Positions 1 through 9,696 of a stretch of DNA of 64,000 nt are shown piece after piece (within the stretch, counting starts at the first letter, position 1; every line of letters starts with the position of its first letter). The notes below the pieces were generated by a model. The model did no database searches and had not been told where the DNA came from. It saw only the letters and a program-made list of their open reading frames with translations. The stretch spans positions 1 to 64,000 of the forward strand of contig CAIXIX010000456.1 in NCBI GenBank assembly GCA_903919615.1, written 5' to 3'. The position numbers and the translations under genes were made by a program. This DNA is from an uncultured Chthonomonas sp. (GTDB lineage: Bacteria > Armatimonadota > Chthonomonadetes > Chthonomonadales > Chthonomonadaceae).

Positions 1-423
1 CTGACGAGAGCGTTTGCCAATCATGGGGTCAAAAACTCCAGATCCAAAGATAAAGGTAGATTCGACACCAATACAAAAAACACCTTTGGCAAAAGCCGAT
101 TTTTCGGCTACGCTTCTAGGCTCAAGGTTGAAAAACATCTCAAGAATAACAGTGAGTTTTGACGGATCTCCAACCGCGGAAAACTCGTCATCATCGATAC
201 GGCAGATTACCCAGTCGTGATCGCCGTTGTCCGTGTTGACTGGCGACATCGATGCGCCGCTCAACGTTGTGCCAGCCAGATCAATCCTAACATTCCAGCC
301 AGGGTTATCAAGTGTATAAAAAGATAGACCATACCTGTGTTGCCAGGGCGTCTCCCCGGCCGGGCAGTCTTCTCGGCATTGCAACGCGTACCATTCTTGA
401 AGCTTCTCAATTAGGTCAGACAC
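1..423 (-). CDS. Imm53-like immunity protein (partial, runs off left edge; GTG start)
   Basis: Manual minus-strand translation from GTG at 423 is open for 141 codons to position 1: (M)SDLIEKLQEWYALQCREDCPAGETPWQHRYGLSFYTLDNPGWNVRIDLAGTTLSG...DHDWVICRIDDDEFSAVGDPSKLTVILEMFFNLEP. W-Y-x-x-Q-C, LDNPGW.V.IDL.GT, DW..C...D..F...GDP.KL..IL resembles the Imm53 family. Confidence 0.7.
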   Translation of the reverse strand, partial: MSDLIEKLQEWYALQCREDCPAGETPWQHRYGLSFYTLDNPGWNVRIDLAGTTLSGASMSPVNTDNGDHDWVICRIDDDEFSAVGDPSKLTVILEMFFNLEPRSVAEKSAFAKGVFCIGVESTFIFGSGVFDPMIGKRSRQ

Positions 424-512
424 TCTATTGCCCCCCTTTCCGCCCACGCAGTGGAAAACGATTAATATTGCGTGCTTGAAACCGTTACATGGTAGATGCG
501 TCCAAGAGTTGG

Positions 513-836
513 TCAGTACTCGTAAGCAACCTGCCCAAAGTGTGCTGAATTACTTCCATGGCGTTGGAGGGCACGGCTTGCCGACTGGGCGGTCGGGTCC
601 ATGTCAAGTACCAGCCGGAGGTTCCGCTCTGCAGTTACGATATCGCTGGCAGCGGCCACATACAGATACTCCAGCCACCAAGTTTCAACTCCAGTAGGCT
701 GCGCGGCACGAATTCCGTCGAGCATCTCTTTCGCGGTTTGCCGATCGTTCGCTGCGAGGGCTGCGTCGAAGAGGACAGCGCGGCGCGGCTCAAGGCGAAA
801 TCTGGCGTGTACATGGCGAATAATAAAGAGTCGCAT
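513..836 (-). CDS. Small TPR-like helical hypothetical protein or gene remnant
   Basis: ORF segment MRLFIIRHVHARFRLEPRRAVLFDAALAANDRQTAKEMLDGIRAAQPTG...AERNLRLVLDMDPTAQSASRAL has TPR-like alternation; start uncertain, overlapped by other-frame ORFs. Confidence 0.35.
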   Translation of the reverse strand: MRLFIIRHVHARFRLEPRRAVLFDAALAANDRQTAKEMLDGIRAAQPTGVETWWLEYLYVAAASDIVTAERNLRLVLDMDPTAQSASRALQRHGSNSAHFGQVAYEY

Positions 837-943
837 GCCGTCCTCAACGGGCGAGTGTTTGTATTTCGCCCTGAAGGGGCACGAGTAGATAGCCCCGGCT
901 GAAGGCCTGGGTATGAGCGACATTAATAATTTACCACCTCCTT

Positions 944-968
944 CCATGCGCGCCTTCGGCGCGCATGG
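944..968. repeat. Perfect hairpin, 11-bp stem, TTC loop
   Basis: CCATGCGCGCC-TTC-GGCGCGCATGG. Confidence 0.8.
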
Positions 969-1366
969 CACAAGAAGGAAGAGGAAAGGTCATGTGATCA
1001 TTGTTTGAACATGGCATGAATACCATGCCTAAGAGCAGATGCCCTGCGGGCAGCATGGGAGACGATAGGTGGCTGGGTCGATGGGTCCTGAATACGAGTA
1101 AGCCCAGTACGACCAGTGAAACTGTATGACGCGTAAGACTAGTACGACCAGTAACCTGTATGCCACCACGGGGTGCGGGCCTGAAAGTTCTAAGTCGCAG
1201 CAAGCGGCAGCTCGAGGGTATTATCGCGCCGAAAAATTGCACAATCTCATTCGCACGATGTTGGCAAGTAGCGCGTTATGACACCTGGGGACAGGCGGGA
1301 TCCGAGTGAGTTGTGACGTCACACGGACCTTGTTGCAGGTGAAAGGTGGGAGAATTAATTTTCTAA

Positions 1367-1409
1367 CTCTCTCCTCTCAACCGGGCGAAGCCCGGTTGAG
1401 AGGAGAGAG
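1367..1409. repeat. Perfect inverted repeat, 20-bp stem, GAA loop
   Basis: CTCTCTCCTCTCAACCGGGC-GAA-GCCCGGTTGAGAGGAGAGAG. Confidence 0.9.
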
Positions 1410-1529
1410 GCGCAATATGGACTCCGAGACCGGGCCGTAAACGACCCGTCTAGGAACAAACGCCCTTCGGGCGGCGCACAGGGAAGGTGGAGAATTCCTG
1501 TTGATTGCGTCTCAGGTTTCGAGTTTTTT

Positions 1530-1553
1530 GGCAGGGCCATTTTCGGCCCTGCC
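1530..1553. repeat. Inverted repeat, 9-bp stem, just downstream of leuD
   Basis: GGCAGGGCC-ATTTTC-GGCCCTGCC; no U-tract in the minus-strand direction. Confidence 0.6.
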
Positions 1554-1567
1554 GCCAAACTTCACGA

Positions 1568-2212
1568 TCAGGCGTAGTTTTTCCAGCTTGGGCGGTTTGC
1601 TTCAAAACGGTCGATATGATCGGCATGGACGAGCGTGAGGCCGATGTCGTCGAGGCCGTTCAGCAGGCAGTGCCGTCGAAAATCGTCAACGCTGAAATCC
1701 ACATCCAACCCCTTCGAGTCGGTGATCTTCTTCGCTTCCAGGTCCACCGTAAGCTGGTAACCCGGGGTTTCGGTTGCATTCGCGAGCAGCTTATTCACGG
1801 TGGCTTCGGGCAGAACGATCGGCAATATACCGTTCTTGAAGCAGTTGTTGAAGAAGATGTCTGCAAACGACGGTGCGATTACCGCTCGGAAGCCATAATC
1901 CAGAAGCGCCCAGGGAGCGTGCTCGCGAGACGAGCCGCAGCCAAAGTTCTTGCCTGCTACGAGGATGGCAGCCCCGGCATACCCAGGCTGGTTCAGCTCG
2001 AAAGTTGGGTTGCTGGTAACCCCATCGTTTTCAAAACGCCAGTCGAAGAACAGAAACTGGCCGAACCCGGTGCGCTCGATTCGCTTTAGAAATTGCTTCG
2101 GGATGATCTGATCCGTATCAACATTCACCCGATCCATCGGAGCTACAACTCCGGTGAGACTTACAAACGGTGTCATTCGTAACCTGGTCCTCTCAATACC
2201 AACATCGTACAA
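1568..2212 (-). CDS. leuD: 3-isopropylmalate dehydratase small subunit
   Basis: Contains [14 protein letters not shown] and [14 protein letters not shown]; adjacent to leuC. Confidence 0.96.
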   Translation of the reverse strand: MYDVGIERTRLRMTPFVSLTGVVAPMDRVNVDTDQIIPKQFLKRIERTGFGQFLFFDWRFENDGVTSNPTFELNQPGYAGAAILVAGKNFGCGSSREHAPWALLDYGFRAVIAPSFADIFFNNCFKNGILPIVLPEATVNKLLANATETPGYQLTVDLEAKKITDSKGLDVDFSVDDFRRHCLLNGLDDIGLTLVHADHIDRFEANRPSWKNYA

Positions 2213-2233
2213 GTCAAACAGCGCAGATTTGCG

Positions 2234-3652
2234 TCATTTGCCCCATTTACGAATATCTACGAGTTTGCCCTCTACCGCTGCCGCAGCCGCCATGGCCGGG
2301 CTAACGAGGTGAGTTCGGCCACCTTTGCCCTGCCTACCTTCGAAGTTGCGGTTCGAAGTGGAGGCGCATCGCTCGCCTGGCTGCAGAATATCGGGGTTCA
2401 TGGCGAGGCACATCGAGCAGCCCGCCTCTCGCCAGTCGAAGCCAGCTTCGATGAAGATAGCGTCCAATCCCTCTTCGATTGCCTGCCTGCGCACGGCCGC
2501 AGATCCGGGGACTACGAGCGCATGAACCTTCGGATTGACCTTCCGTCCTTTTGCAATTGCAGCGGCGGCTCGCAAATCCTCAATGCGCCCATTGGTGCAG
2601 GATCCGATGAACACCTTGTCGAGCTGTATCGAAGTTATCTGCGTGCCAGCATGCAAACCCATGTACTCGAGTGCGCGCTCCGTTGACCGTCGATCGGCGT
2701 CAGAACTTTCCGCTTTCGGGTCGGGCACGGTTCCCGTTACGGGTGCAACCATGCCAGGGCTCGTGCCCCAGGTAACGTAGGGTGCGATTTCGGAGCCATC
2801 AAGCTCTACAAGCACATCAAAAGTGGCTCCGGGGTCGGTGGGAAGCGTCTGCCAGTAGGCGAGCGCTGCATCCCAATCTGCGCCCTTCGGCGCGTTCTGG
2901 CGCCCCTTAACGTACTCGTACGTCTTCTCATCCGGTGCGATCAGCCCAGCGCGTGCTCCAGCTTCGATGCTCATGTTGCAGACCGTCATGCGGCCTTCCA
3001 TGGAGAGGTTGCGGATTACGTCGCCGGTGTATTCAATGACGTAGCCGGTTGCGCCGTCCGTACCGATCTTTCCAATGATCGCCAGAATAACGTCCTTGGC
3101 GGTTACGCCAGGCTGGAGCGTTCCGTTGACCCGAATCTCCATCGTCTTCGGCACAGACTGCTGCAAACATTGGGTTGCCAGCACGTGCTCCACTTCGGAG
3201 GTGCCAATGCCAAACGCCAGGGATCCAAACGCGCCATGCGTGCTCGTATGGCTATCGCCGCAGACGATCGTCTGACCCGGCTGCGTAAATCCGAGCTCTG
3301 GGCCAATGACGTGCACGATGCCCTGTCGCGTATCGTGAAGATCAAAGAGGCACACACCAAACTCATCGCAATTCGTACGAAGCGTATCGATCTGCTTGCG
3401 TGAAATCTCATCAACAATCGGGAGTGAGCGATCGGTCGTCGGTATATTGTGGTCCACCGTCGCAACGGTAAGATCCGGCCGGCGAACTTTCCTACCCGTC
3501 AAACGCAGCCCTTCGAATGCCTGCGGGCTGGTAACCTCATGTACGAGGTGCAGATCTATATAAAGCAGAGTAGACTGCCCGGGCTCTTCATGCACCACAT
3601 GAGAATCCCAGATCTTCTCAAACATCGTCTTTGACATACAAAACGCCTCCAT
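2234..3652 (-). CDS. leuC: 3-isopropylmalate dehydratase large subunit
   Basis: [54 protein letters not shown]. Start may be the internal Met at MSKTMFEK. Confidence 0.97.
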   Translation of the reverse strand: MEAFCMSKTMFEKIWDSHVVHEEPGQSTLLYIDLHLVHEVTSPQAFEGLRLTGRKVRRPDLTVATVDHNIPTTDRSLPIVDEISRKQIDTLRTNCDEFGVCLFDLHDTRQGIVHVIGPELGFTQPGQTIVCGDSHTSTHGAFGSLAFGIGTSEVEHVLATQCLQQSVPKTMEIRVNGTLQPGVTAKDVILAIIGKIGTDGATGYVIEYTGDVIRNLSMEGRMTVCNMSIEAGARAGLIAPDEKTYEYVKGRQNAPKGADWDAALAYWQTLPTDPGATFDVLVELDGSEIAPYVTWGTSPGMVAPVTGTVPDPKAESSDADRRSTERALEYMGLHAGTQITSIQLDKVFIGSCTNGRIEDLRAAAAIAKGRKVNPKVHALVVPGSAAVRRQAIEEGLDAIFIEAGFDWREAGCSMCLAMNPDILQPGERCASTSNRNFEGRQGKGGRTHLVSPAMAAAAAVEGKLVDIRKWGK

Positions 3653-3694
3653 GTAATCCGGACACCTTATTATAGCGCAGGAGGGAATCGCGAA

Positions 3695-3919
3695 TCAGCT
3701 CTGTTCTGGTTTCAGGCTGTTTAGGGCTTGCTCCACCGCGGTTTGCGCCCCGGTAAGGCGCGCGCGGCACAGAGATATTAAGCCGACAGCTTCGCTCACG
3801 ACCTTCTCCAGGTCGTCTATATCGATTTGCGAGCTCTCTATCTGCTCGACGATCTCTTCCAGGCGTTCAATCGCCTGCTGATAACGGATCTGCTCTTCGC
3901 CTTCGGCAACATTGCTCAC
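3695..3919 (-). CDS. xseB: Exodeoxyribonuclease VII small subunit
   Basis: RYQQAIERLEEIVEQIESSQIDIDDLEKVVSEAVGLI...; 4-bp overlap with xseA. Confidence 0.9.
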   Translation of the reverse strand: MSNVAEGEEQIRYQQAIERLEEIVEQIESSQIDIDDLEKVVSEAVGLISLCRARLTGAQTAVEQALNSLKPEQS

Positions 3920-5289
3920 AGCCCTGTCTCCTCAACTACGCTCAATATCCTTCCGTCTGCGACGGTTGTGTCAATTCGATCGGATTCCTGCACGTTTGAA
4001 ATAGACCGGACGACCCGGCCATTAACTCGCGTAATCGTGTAGCCGCGCCGCAAAACCTCCTGCGGATTGTGGTAGCGGACAGCAGCTTCATGCCGATCGA
4101 GCTCTACTGTCGACCGTTCCAGCTTCAGACTGGCGGATCGCATCAATCGGTTCGAAAGTTCTTGTACCTTCCGTGATGGCGATTTCACCGCATCCGCCGT
4201 TTGCAATCTGAGGCGTGTCGCAAGCTCCTCTAAATGGCCCCTGTCTGCCGAAGTTCTGGTAAGTACCGCGGTGGAGACCCCATGCATGCGGTCCGTCACG
4301 ATAGCATGTGCTAAATTCAGCCGGGCGGCTGTCAGAGAAGCGAGGTTTCCAACCGTAAGAGATAGCTGTTCCCTGGCTCTAAGTGTTATTTCAGATGAGA
4401 GGCTTGCCACCTTCTCCGTAAGGTCCGAAAGTTTGAGATCGAAGTCGTTTACTTTATCAATCAGATACTCGGCGGCGGCAGTTGGCGTATCGGCACGCCA
4501 GTAGGCAACGAGATCCGCAACGGAGGTATCGCGCTCATGGCCTATACCCGTGATTACGGGAAGGGGGCAAATGGCAATGGCGCTGGCGATCCCGTAGCTG
4601 TCGAAACAGGAAAGGTCGACAACGCCACCGCCTCCACGGAGAATGACCAGCACATCGAAGCACTCTAACATTTCGAACGCCTGTTGCATTGCAGACACGA
4701 TCGAGGCTTCGGCGCCATCGCCCTGAACGGAGGCCGGAAACAACGTCATCGTAAAGCTGTAGCCGTATGCGTTGGTTCTGAGGCGAGACTGGAAATCTTC
4801 CCATCCTGCCGCGGTGGCGCTTGTAATCACGGCCACCCGCAAAGGCACCGATGGGAAAATCAAATCCCGATTTAGATTAATCAGCCCTTCCGCGGTGAGG
4901 CGGTCGATCACCTCCTGACGCTTACGAGCCATTTCGCCGAGGGTGTACCGAGAGTCGATCCGCTGGATATTGAGCGATAGGCCATAGACAGGATGGTAAT
5001 CTACCCTGGCAAGAACCAGCACCTGCATACCGGCCTTGAGCGTTTCGCCCGTCTCACGTTGGTAATCCTTCAGGATATGCGAACTGGATCTCCAGATGGT
5101 CGCTTTTGCCTGAGCCAGCGTGTCCGATCCCTTGCGTTCAACGAGATCCAGGTAGGTGTGACCAGAGTAGTTCGCAGTCACCTTCGCCACTTCAGCCACA
5201 ACCCAGAGCGGCTCTTCAAAGCACTCTTGAATTACCTCAAAGATCTCCTGATTTAGCTCGGATAGGCTGCAGAATGCATCTTCAACCAC
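3916..5289 (-). CDS. xseA: Exodeoxyribonuclease VII large subunit
   Basis: OB-fold N-terminus plus VITSATAAGWEDFQSRL, LRGGGGVVDLSCFD, TGIGHERDTSVADLVA. Confidence 0.95.
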   Translation of the reverse strand: MVEDAFCSLSELNQEIFEVIQECFEEPLWVVAEVAKVTANYSGHTYLDLVERKGSDTLAQAKATIWRSSSHILKDYQRETGETLKAGMQVLVLARVDYHPVYGLSLNIQRIDSRYTLGEMARKRQEVIDRLTAEGLINLNRDLIFPSVPLRVAVITSATAAGWEDFQSRLRTNAYGYSFTMTLFPASVQGDGAEASIVSAMQQAFEMLECFDVLVILRGGGGVVDLSCFDSYGIASAIAICPLPVITGIGHERDTSVADLVAYWRADTPTAAAEYLIDKVNDFDLKLSDLTEKVASLSSEITLRAREQLSLTVGNLASLTAARLNLAHAIVTDRMHGVSTAVLTRTSADRGHLEELATRLRLQTADAVKSPSRKVQELSNRLMRSASLKLERSTVELDRHEAAVRYHNPQEVLRRGYTITRVNGRVVRSISNVQESDRIDTTVADGRILSVVEETGL

Positions 5290-5304
5290 GGATACTCCCG
5301 TCTG

Positions 5305-5526
5305 TCACTCTTCGTCGAATCCACCAAGCAAGGACCGCGCCTGCTTCAAGCGATCCGAGGTGATATCGCCGCCGTGTTTCAGCTTCAGGATGTCCTCCAT
5401 CGAGAGATAGAGCTTTCCCACCCCTTCGACTTCAGCTCCGGTAAGATCAAGGACGATCCATCCATCGGGCTCACTCTTGCCCTGATACGATGAGGTAAAG
5501 CGCATTCTGCCTTTCGGAAACAGCAT
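5305..5526 (-). CDS. Hypothetical small protein (73 aa)
   Basis: Clean ORF in a colinear minus-strand run, 15 bp before xseA. Confidence 0.55.
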   Translation of the reverse strand: MLFPKGRMRFTSSYQGKSEPDGWIVLDLTGAEVEGVGKLYLSMEDILKLKHGGDITSDRLKQARSLLGGFDEE

Positions 5527-5558
5527 TTGCAGCCCTCCAGCATGCTTCTAAAAATGTC

Positions 5559-7163
5559 CTATCGATCCGAATCCCCACGCGGCGCATCCACTATCTTTAC
5601 AGCATCGCCGTCCTGAACCTGTGCCTGCCCGGTCGTGATCACTTTATCTCCGAGCGAGACCCCACTTAAGACCTCGTCATGCATTACCGTTACGTAGCCG
5701 ATATGTACCTTTTTCTTGACTGCATGCCCGTCGACCACGAGGAAAACGGAGCCTTCTCGAGTGATGCCATTGTCCTGATACTCAATTACGCCATCGCGCG
5801 GAACTACGACCGCGTGAGGATGCGTTCCTAGCGTAAGTTTGCCGCGGGCAAACATCTGCGGTCGCAGCGCACCAGTGGCGTTGGTTAGAGATACGCGGAC
5901 GGTAAAGCTGCGTGCAGTCGCGGAGGCTACCGGGAAAATCCTGGTGATTTTGGCCAGCTGTTCCTTTCCTGGCTGCGAATCTACACTCACCGTAACGGGC
6001 ATTCCCACTTTCACGTCCCCTGCCAGGTTTTGAGGAAGCTGACCGTCAAAGTAGAGTGAGTTAAGAGAGACAATGCGCATGATATCCGGGCGGGTTACCG
6101 CAAGCTGTGCGCCTGGCTCGGCTTTTCTCTCCGCAACTACGCCATCGATGGGAGATCGAATTGCGCTGTCGCGCAATGCCTGCTCCGCGATCGCCAACTG
6201 TGCCTTGGAAACATCGACTCCCGCCTTTGCAGTGTCAATGGCAGACTTAGCCGATTCGACGTCGTCTTTACGTACCTGTACCAGCGCTCTGTTGCTCGTG
6301 GCTGTCTTGAGGGCCTGTTCTGCCTGATCCACCATCGTCCGAGATCGATGTATGTCTTCGGCCTGCGCTCCCTCTTTGAGGAGGCTGTTTGCCTGTTTCG
6401 CGGAATCCAGATGTGCGGCGGAGGATCTTACCCTTGCATCGGCTGAGGTCTTAACCGTTCTTGCCTGATCCAGCTGCTGGGCAGAGATCGCGCGCTGGTT
6501 ATAGAGAGCTTCGTAACGCTTAAGGTCGTTCGCAGCCTGTGCAGCGTCTGCCTTTGCGCTTTCAAGATCTGCCTGTGCAGCGTCTACAGTTCGCGCCGCC
6601 TGCTGAAGCTCCTGCTTGCGCGCTCCACGCTGTATCAAAATGAGCGAGTCTTGCGCTGACTTTAGCGCCGCAGAAGCCTGATCAACTGCGCTCCCCGTGG
6701 TCTCATCGGTAATCTTGAGTGTCGCGACTGCACTTGAGTAAGCGACGTTGGCCTGATCAAGGCGAGTCATAGATGAGCGGAGATTGGCCCTCGCTTGAGC
6801 GATCTGAGACTGCAGGTCGGTCATATCCTGCTGCGCTACCACCTCACCTGCCGTTACGTGATCGCCTTCTCGCGCATAGACGCCAACGAGTTTGCCAGGA
6901 TTCTTGACGCCAACGGTAATGTCGTTGAGCGCGCCCAGCGCCCCGGTAAGATTGGCTGTGTCCGATATGTTCTCGGCAATAGCCATCGAAGTGCTGACGT
7001 CAACTGCGGTATGTGCGGTTGAGGCAGGTGTAACCGCCGCGGGAGGAGGCGCATCATTATGTTTGCAGCCAACGAACAACGCACTTACCGCGCAGCTTGC
7101 GGCGGCCAAAGCAATACGTCGAGCCCCACGCGATTCAGGGTCGGAATTCAGTCTATAGAACAC
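5559..7163 (-). CDS. Efflux RND/HlyD-type periplasmic adaptor subunit
   Basis: Lipobox-like N-terminus (ALFVGCKHN), long coiled-coil hairpin, AIRSPIDGVVAERKAEPGAQL barrel-sandwich motif. Confidence 0.9.
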   Translation of the reverse strand: MFYRLNSDPESRGARRIALAAASCAVSALFVGCKHNDAPPPAAVTPASTAHTAVDVSTSMAIAENISDTANLTGALGALNDITVGVKNPGKLVGVYAREGDHVTAGEVVAQQDMTDLQSQIAQARANLRSSMTRLDQANVAYSSAVATLKITDETTGSAVDQASAALKSAQDSLILIQRGARKQELQQAARTVDAAQADLESAKADAAQAANDLKRYEALYNQRAISAQQLDQARTVKTSADARVRSSAAHLDSAKQANSLLKEGAQAEDIHRSRTMVDQAEQALKTATSNRALVQVRKDDVESAKSAIDTAKAGVDVSKAQLAIAEQALRDSAIRSPIDGVVAERKAEPGAQLAVTRPDIMRIVSLNSLYFDGQLPQNLAGDVKVGMPVTVSVDSQPGKEQLAKITRIFPVASATARSFTVRVSLTNATGALRPQMFARGKLTLGTHPHAVVVPRDGVIEYQDNGITREGSVFLVVDGHAVKKKVHIGYVTVMHDEVLSGVSLGDKVITTGQAQVQDGDAVKIVDAPRGDSDR

Positions 7164-8971
7164 TACGGGGCTCCTGTCTTTTTACCTAGGGCTTTTGCCG
7201 ACGGCGGCGCAGGGAATCCCACAAATGTGGGCTCTTTGCCGCTATTAAACACAAATGCGTACCTTCCAACAGCCTTGTCGACTTTGGATCGGGCATTGTT
7301 GTAGTTATACAGTGCATTAACCTGATTGCTCTCGGCCTGGGTCAGTGCAGTCTGCGCATCCGTGACTTCCAGCAATGGCGAAAGTCCGGCCTGCGACGTA
7401 ACGCCAGCGGTATAACGCACACGCGCCAATCTAAAGGCCTCTTTAGCAAGCGCCACCGATTCGTTTGCTACCGCCAGGCTGTCTCGGGCAATTCTGAGTG
7501 TCTGGTAGGCGCTCTCCATCTCAAAGGTAATTGTGTCTACTGCAATTCGTTTCTCAGTAATTGCCTGTGCAACGTTTGCTCGTGCCTGGGTCATCCTTGC
7601 CTTTTCGACGCCACCGTCTATCAGCGGTACATTGAGCGAGAGGACCGCGCTGCCAGCCGTAGACTGCGCCCCAAACCCCGCGACATTGGGCGTATAGGTA
7701 CCGCCGACGACAAGCCCAAGCGTAGGATACCTGCTCCGGCGAGCAAGCGTGATATTCATCTTTGCAGCCGATATCGACGCCTCAGCCTCAAGAATTTCCG
7801 GCCGAGTTGCGAGTGCATCTGTTAAAAGAGCGCGGTAATCCGGCAGCGGCGGCATGGGATCCGTAACAATAATTGGTTTTACCCTTGCGCGCACCGTCTC
7901 GTCGAGAATAACGGGCTGATCGCTGGCGCTTCGAGGGGGAGTTATCGGTCCTTTATCGGGCTCGATAACTCCCGGCGGCGTCTGAGTTGCTCCAGCATCC
8001 GTTATGGAGAGCGGGGAGGAAAGATCGATCCCAATCGCATTCTTTAGTGCATAGAGGCTCTGGCTCACCTGGTTCTTCGCACTGATCAACTGGAGTTGTG
8101 AACTTGCCACGTCCGTTGCTGCACGCTGCAGATCGTAGGGAGCAACGACGCCCGCATCCAGCCGCTTCTGAGCATCCGACTGGCGCGCAAGAGAGTTCTT
8201 GAGAGCTTCCTGGGCAACCTCTAGGAGCGCTCGGGCACGAAGCGAATCATAAAATGCGGATTTAACTTCGAGCACAATCTGATTGCGGGCGCGGTTAATA
8301 TCCAGCCGTGTGGAAATCTCCATGAATTTCGCCTGGCTAGTGGCCGCATGAAGCAGCCCCGATATGTCCAGGGGAAGGGTCGCCTGCACACCAAACTGCT
8401 GTTGTGTAGCGTTAACAATCGTAATGTTTTGTCCGCCCAAGTTGACCGATGTGCCCTGGTTCAGCTGTGTCGCCGTATAGGAGCTGCCAACCGTCGGGTT
8501 CAAAGCCGATTTCGTCTCGGCAGTGTGCCCCTGTGCAGAAAGCAGGGCCTCTTCTGCAAGCGCCAGGGTCCTATTGGTATACAGAGCGATTGCAACCGCC
8601 TGTTGAATATCGATTGGCTTCGTTGCCTTATCACCAAGGATTGAAGCGAGCGTGGGAGACGATGCATCCGCGTTTGCAGGATAGCGAACGCTTTTAGCAG
8701 CAGCAGGCAGCGGGGCCTGCAGGCCCGTTGGAGGCGGGGTCGTGGGCAGCGGGAACGTTCCATCCTGTGCTTTACAGACCTGTGTGCCGGAGATGACCAA
8801 AAATACCGCAGCCAGCGCGGCCAGCAAAATAGGCTTACACAATTTAGCAGTATTCGATGCTGCAGACCTGTCAGACCTGCGCAGGAAACGATCGGTAAAC
8901 AAGCGGATCTCCTTCACTGAACCAAACACTTTCGCCGAGACAGTTCTTCTGCCCGCACAGCGAATGCCCAC
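7163..8971 (-). CDS. TolC family outer-membrane efflux protein
   Basis: TolC helical repeats (RARALLEVAQEALKNSLARQSDAQKRLDAGVVAPYDLQRA...); adjoins adaptor. Confidence 0.9.
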   Translation of the reverse strand: MGIRCAGRRTVSAKVFGSVKEIRLFTDRFLRRSDRSAASNTAKLCKPILLAALAAVFLVISGTQVCKAQDGTFPLPTTPPPTGLQAPLPAAAKSVRYPANADASSPTLASILGDKATKPIDIQQAVAIALYTNRTLALAEEALLSAQGHTAETKSALNPTVGSSYTATQLNQGTSVNLGGQNITIVNATQQQFGVQATLPLDISGLLHAATSQAKFMEISTRLDINRARNQIVLEVKSAFYDSLRARALLEVAQEALKNSLARQSDAQKRLDAGVVAPYDLQRAATDVASSQLQLISAKNQVSQSLYALKNAIGIDLSSPLSITDAGATQTPPGVIEPDKGPITPPRSASDQPVILDETVRARVKPIIVTDPMPPLPDYRALLTDALATRPEILEAEASISAAKMNITLARRSRYPTLGLVVGGTYTPNVAGFGAQSTAGSAVLSLNVPLIDGGVEKARMTQARANVAQAITEKRIAVDTITFEMESAYQTLRIARDSLAVANESVALAKEAFRLARVRYTAGVTSQAGLSPLLEVTDAQTALTQAESNQVNALYNYNNARSKVDKAVGRYAFVFNSGKEPTFVGFPAPPSAKALGKKTGAP

Positions 8972-9054
8972 AGGCTAGTGTACATAACCCGTACAACCTG
9001 CGTCAATAGCGTTCTGTGGCTGCGATTACGCCGCGCCACAAAGCTCTTTGCGAT

Positions 9055-9084
9055 TTGACAAAGCTCCGACGCGTACGATATACT
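9055..9084 (+). promoter_or_regulatory. Candidate sigma70-type promoter for Lrp/AsnC gene
   Basis: TTGACA (9055-9060), 18 bp, TATACT (9079-9084), about 85 bp before the CDS. Confidence 0.5.
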
Positions 9085-9168
9085 TGACTAAATCTGAACT
9101 CCACACCCGTGCTCGAATCGGCTTCTACATTCTCAATTTGACGGGTTTTCGTTTTTCTACGCTCCAGC

Positions 9169-9696
9169 ATGTCAAATAGTCAGCAAAACTCCACTGCATC
9201 TGCAGACCTTCTTGCGCTCAGAGCAATTCTCAAAATATTGGAGAGTGACGCGCATGCTACGCCGGATCGGATCGCAACGATGACAGGCATCGATGTGGAT
9301 ATCGTGACGGCTCAGATCGCCAGGTGGGAGTCTGAAGGCATCATCAGGCGCTACAAGACGGTAGTGGACTGGGATAAGTTCGGTGAAGAGCGTGTGTTCG
9401 CCTTCATCGACGTTAAGGTTACACCGGCACGTGGTGTTGGCTTCGACGATGTTGCAGGGCGAATATATAGGTATCCCGAGGTTCACTCCGTCTATCTCGT
9501 ATCCGGCTCACACGACCTTCGCTGCGTGGTGGAAGGCCGCAATATCCGAGAAGTGGCAGACTTTGTTGCTCAAGAGCTGTCTACAATAGACCGTGTAATC
9601 TCGACCTCAACACACTTCCTTTTGAAGAAATATAAGGACGATGGGGACATCTTTGCCGACAGCGAAGTCGACCCCCGCCTTATGGTTTCACCATGA
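9169..9696 (+). CDS. Lrp/AsnC family transcriptional regulator
   Basis: HTH (ATPDRIATMTGIDVDIVTAQIARWESEGIIRRYKTVVDWDKFG) and RAM-like domain; ATGA overlap with the next gene. Confidence 0.88.
   Translation: MSNSQQNSTASADLLALRAILKILESDAHATPDRIATMTGIDVDIVTAQIARWESEGIIRRYKTVVDWDKFGEERVFAFIDVKVTPARGVGFDDVAGRIYRYPEVHSVYLVSGSHDLRCVVEGRNIREVADFVAQELSTIDRVISTSTHFLLKKYKDDGDIFADSEVDPRLMVSP

Noticed and set aside
513-902. Multiple overlapping ORFs on both strands (558-902 +, 601-888 +, 635-847 -)
   Set aside because: Mutually overlapping with no family signal; only the TPR-like minus ORF kept at low confidence.
1530-1553. Hairpin after leuD as an intrinsic terminator
   Set aside because: On the minus strand the stem is followed by AAAAAA rather than a U-tract.
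1505-2089. 194-aa plus-strand ORF antisense to leuD
   Set aside because: Fully antisense to leuD, composition typical of a shadow ORF.
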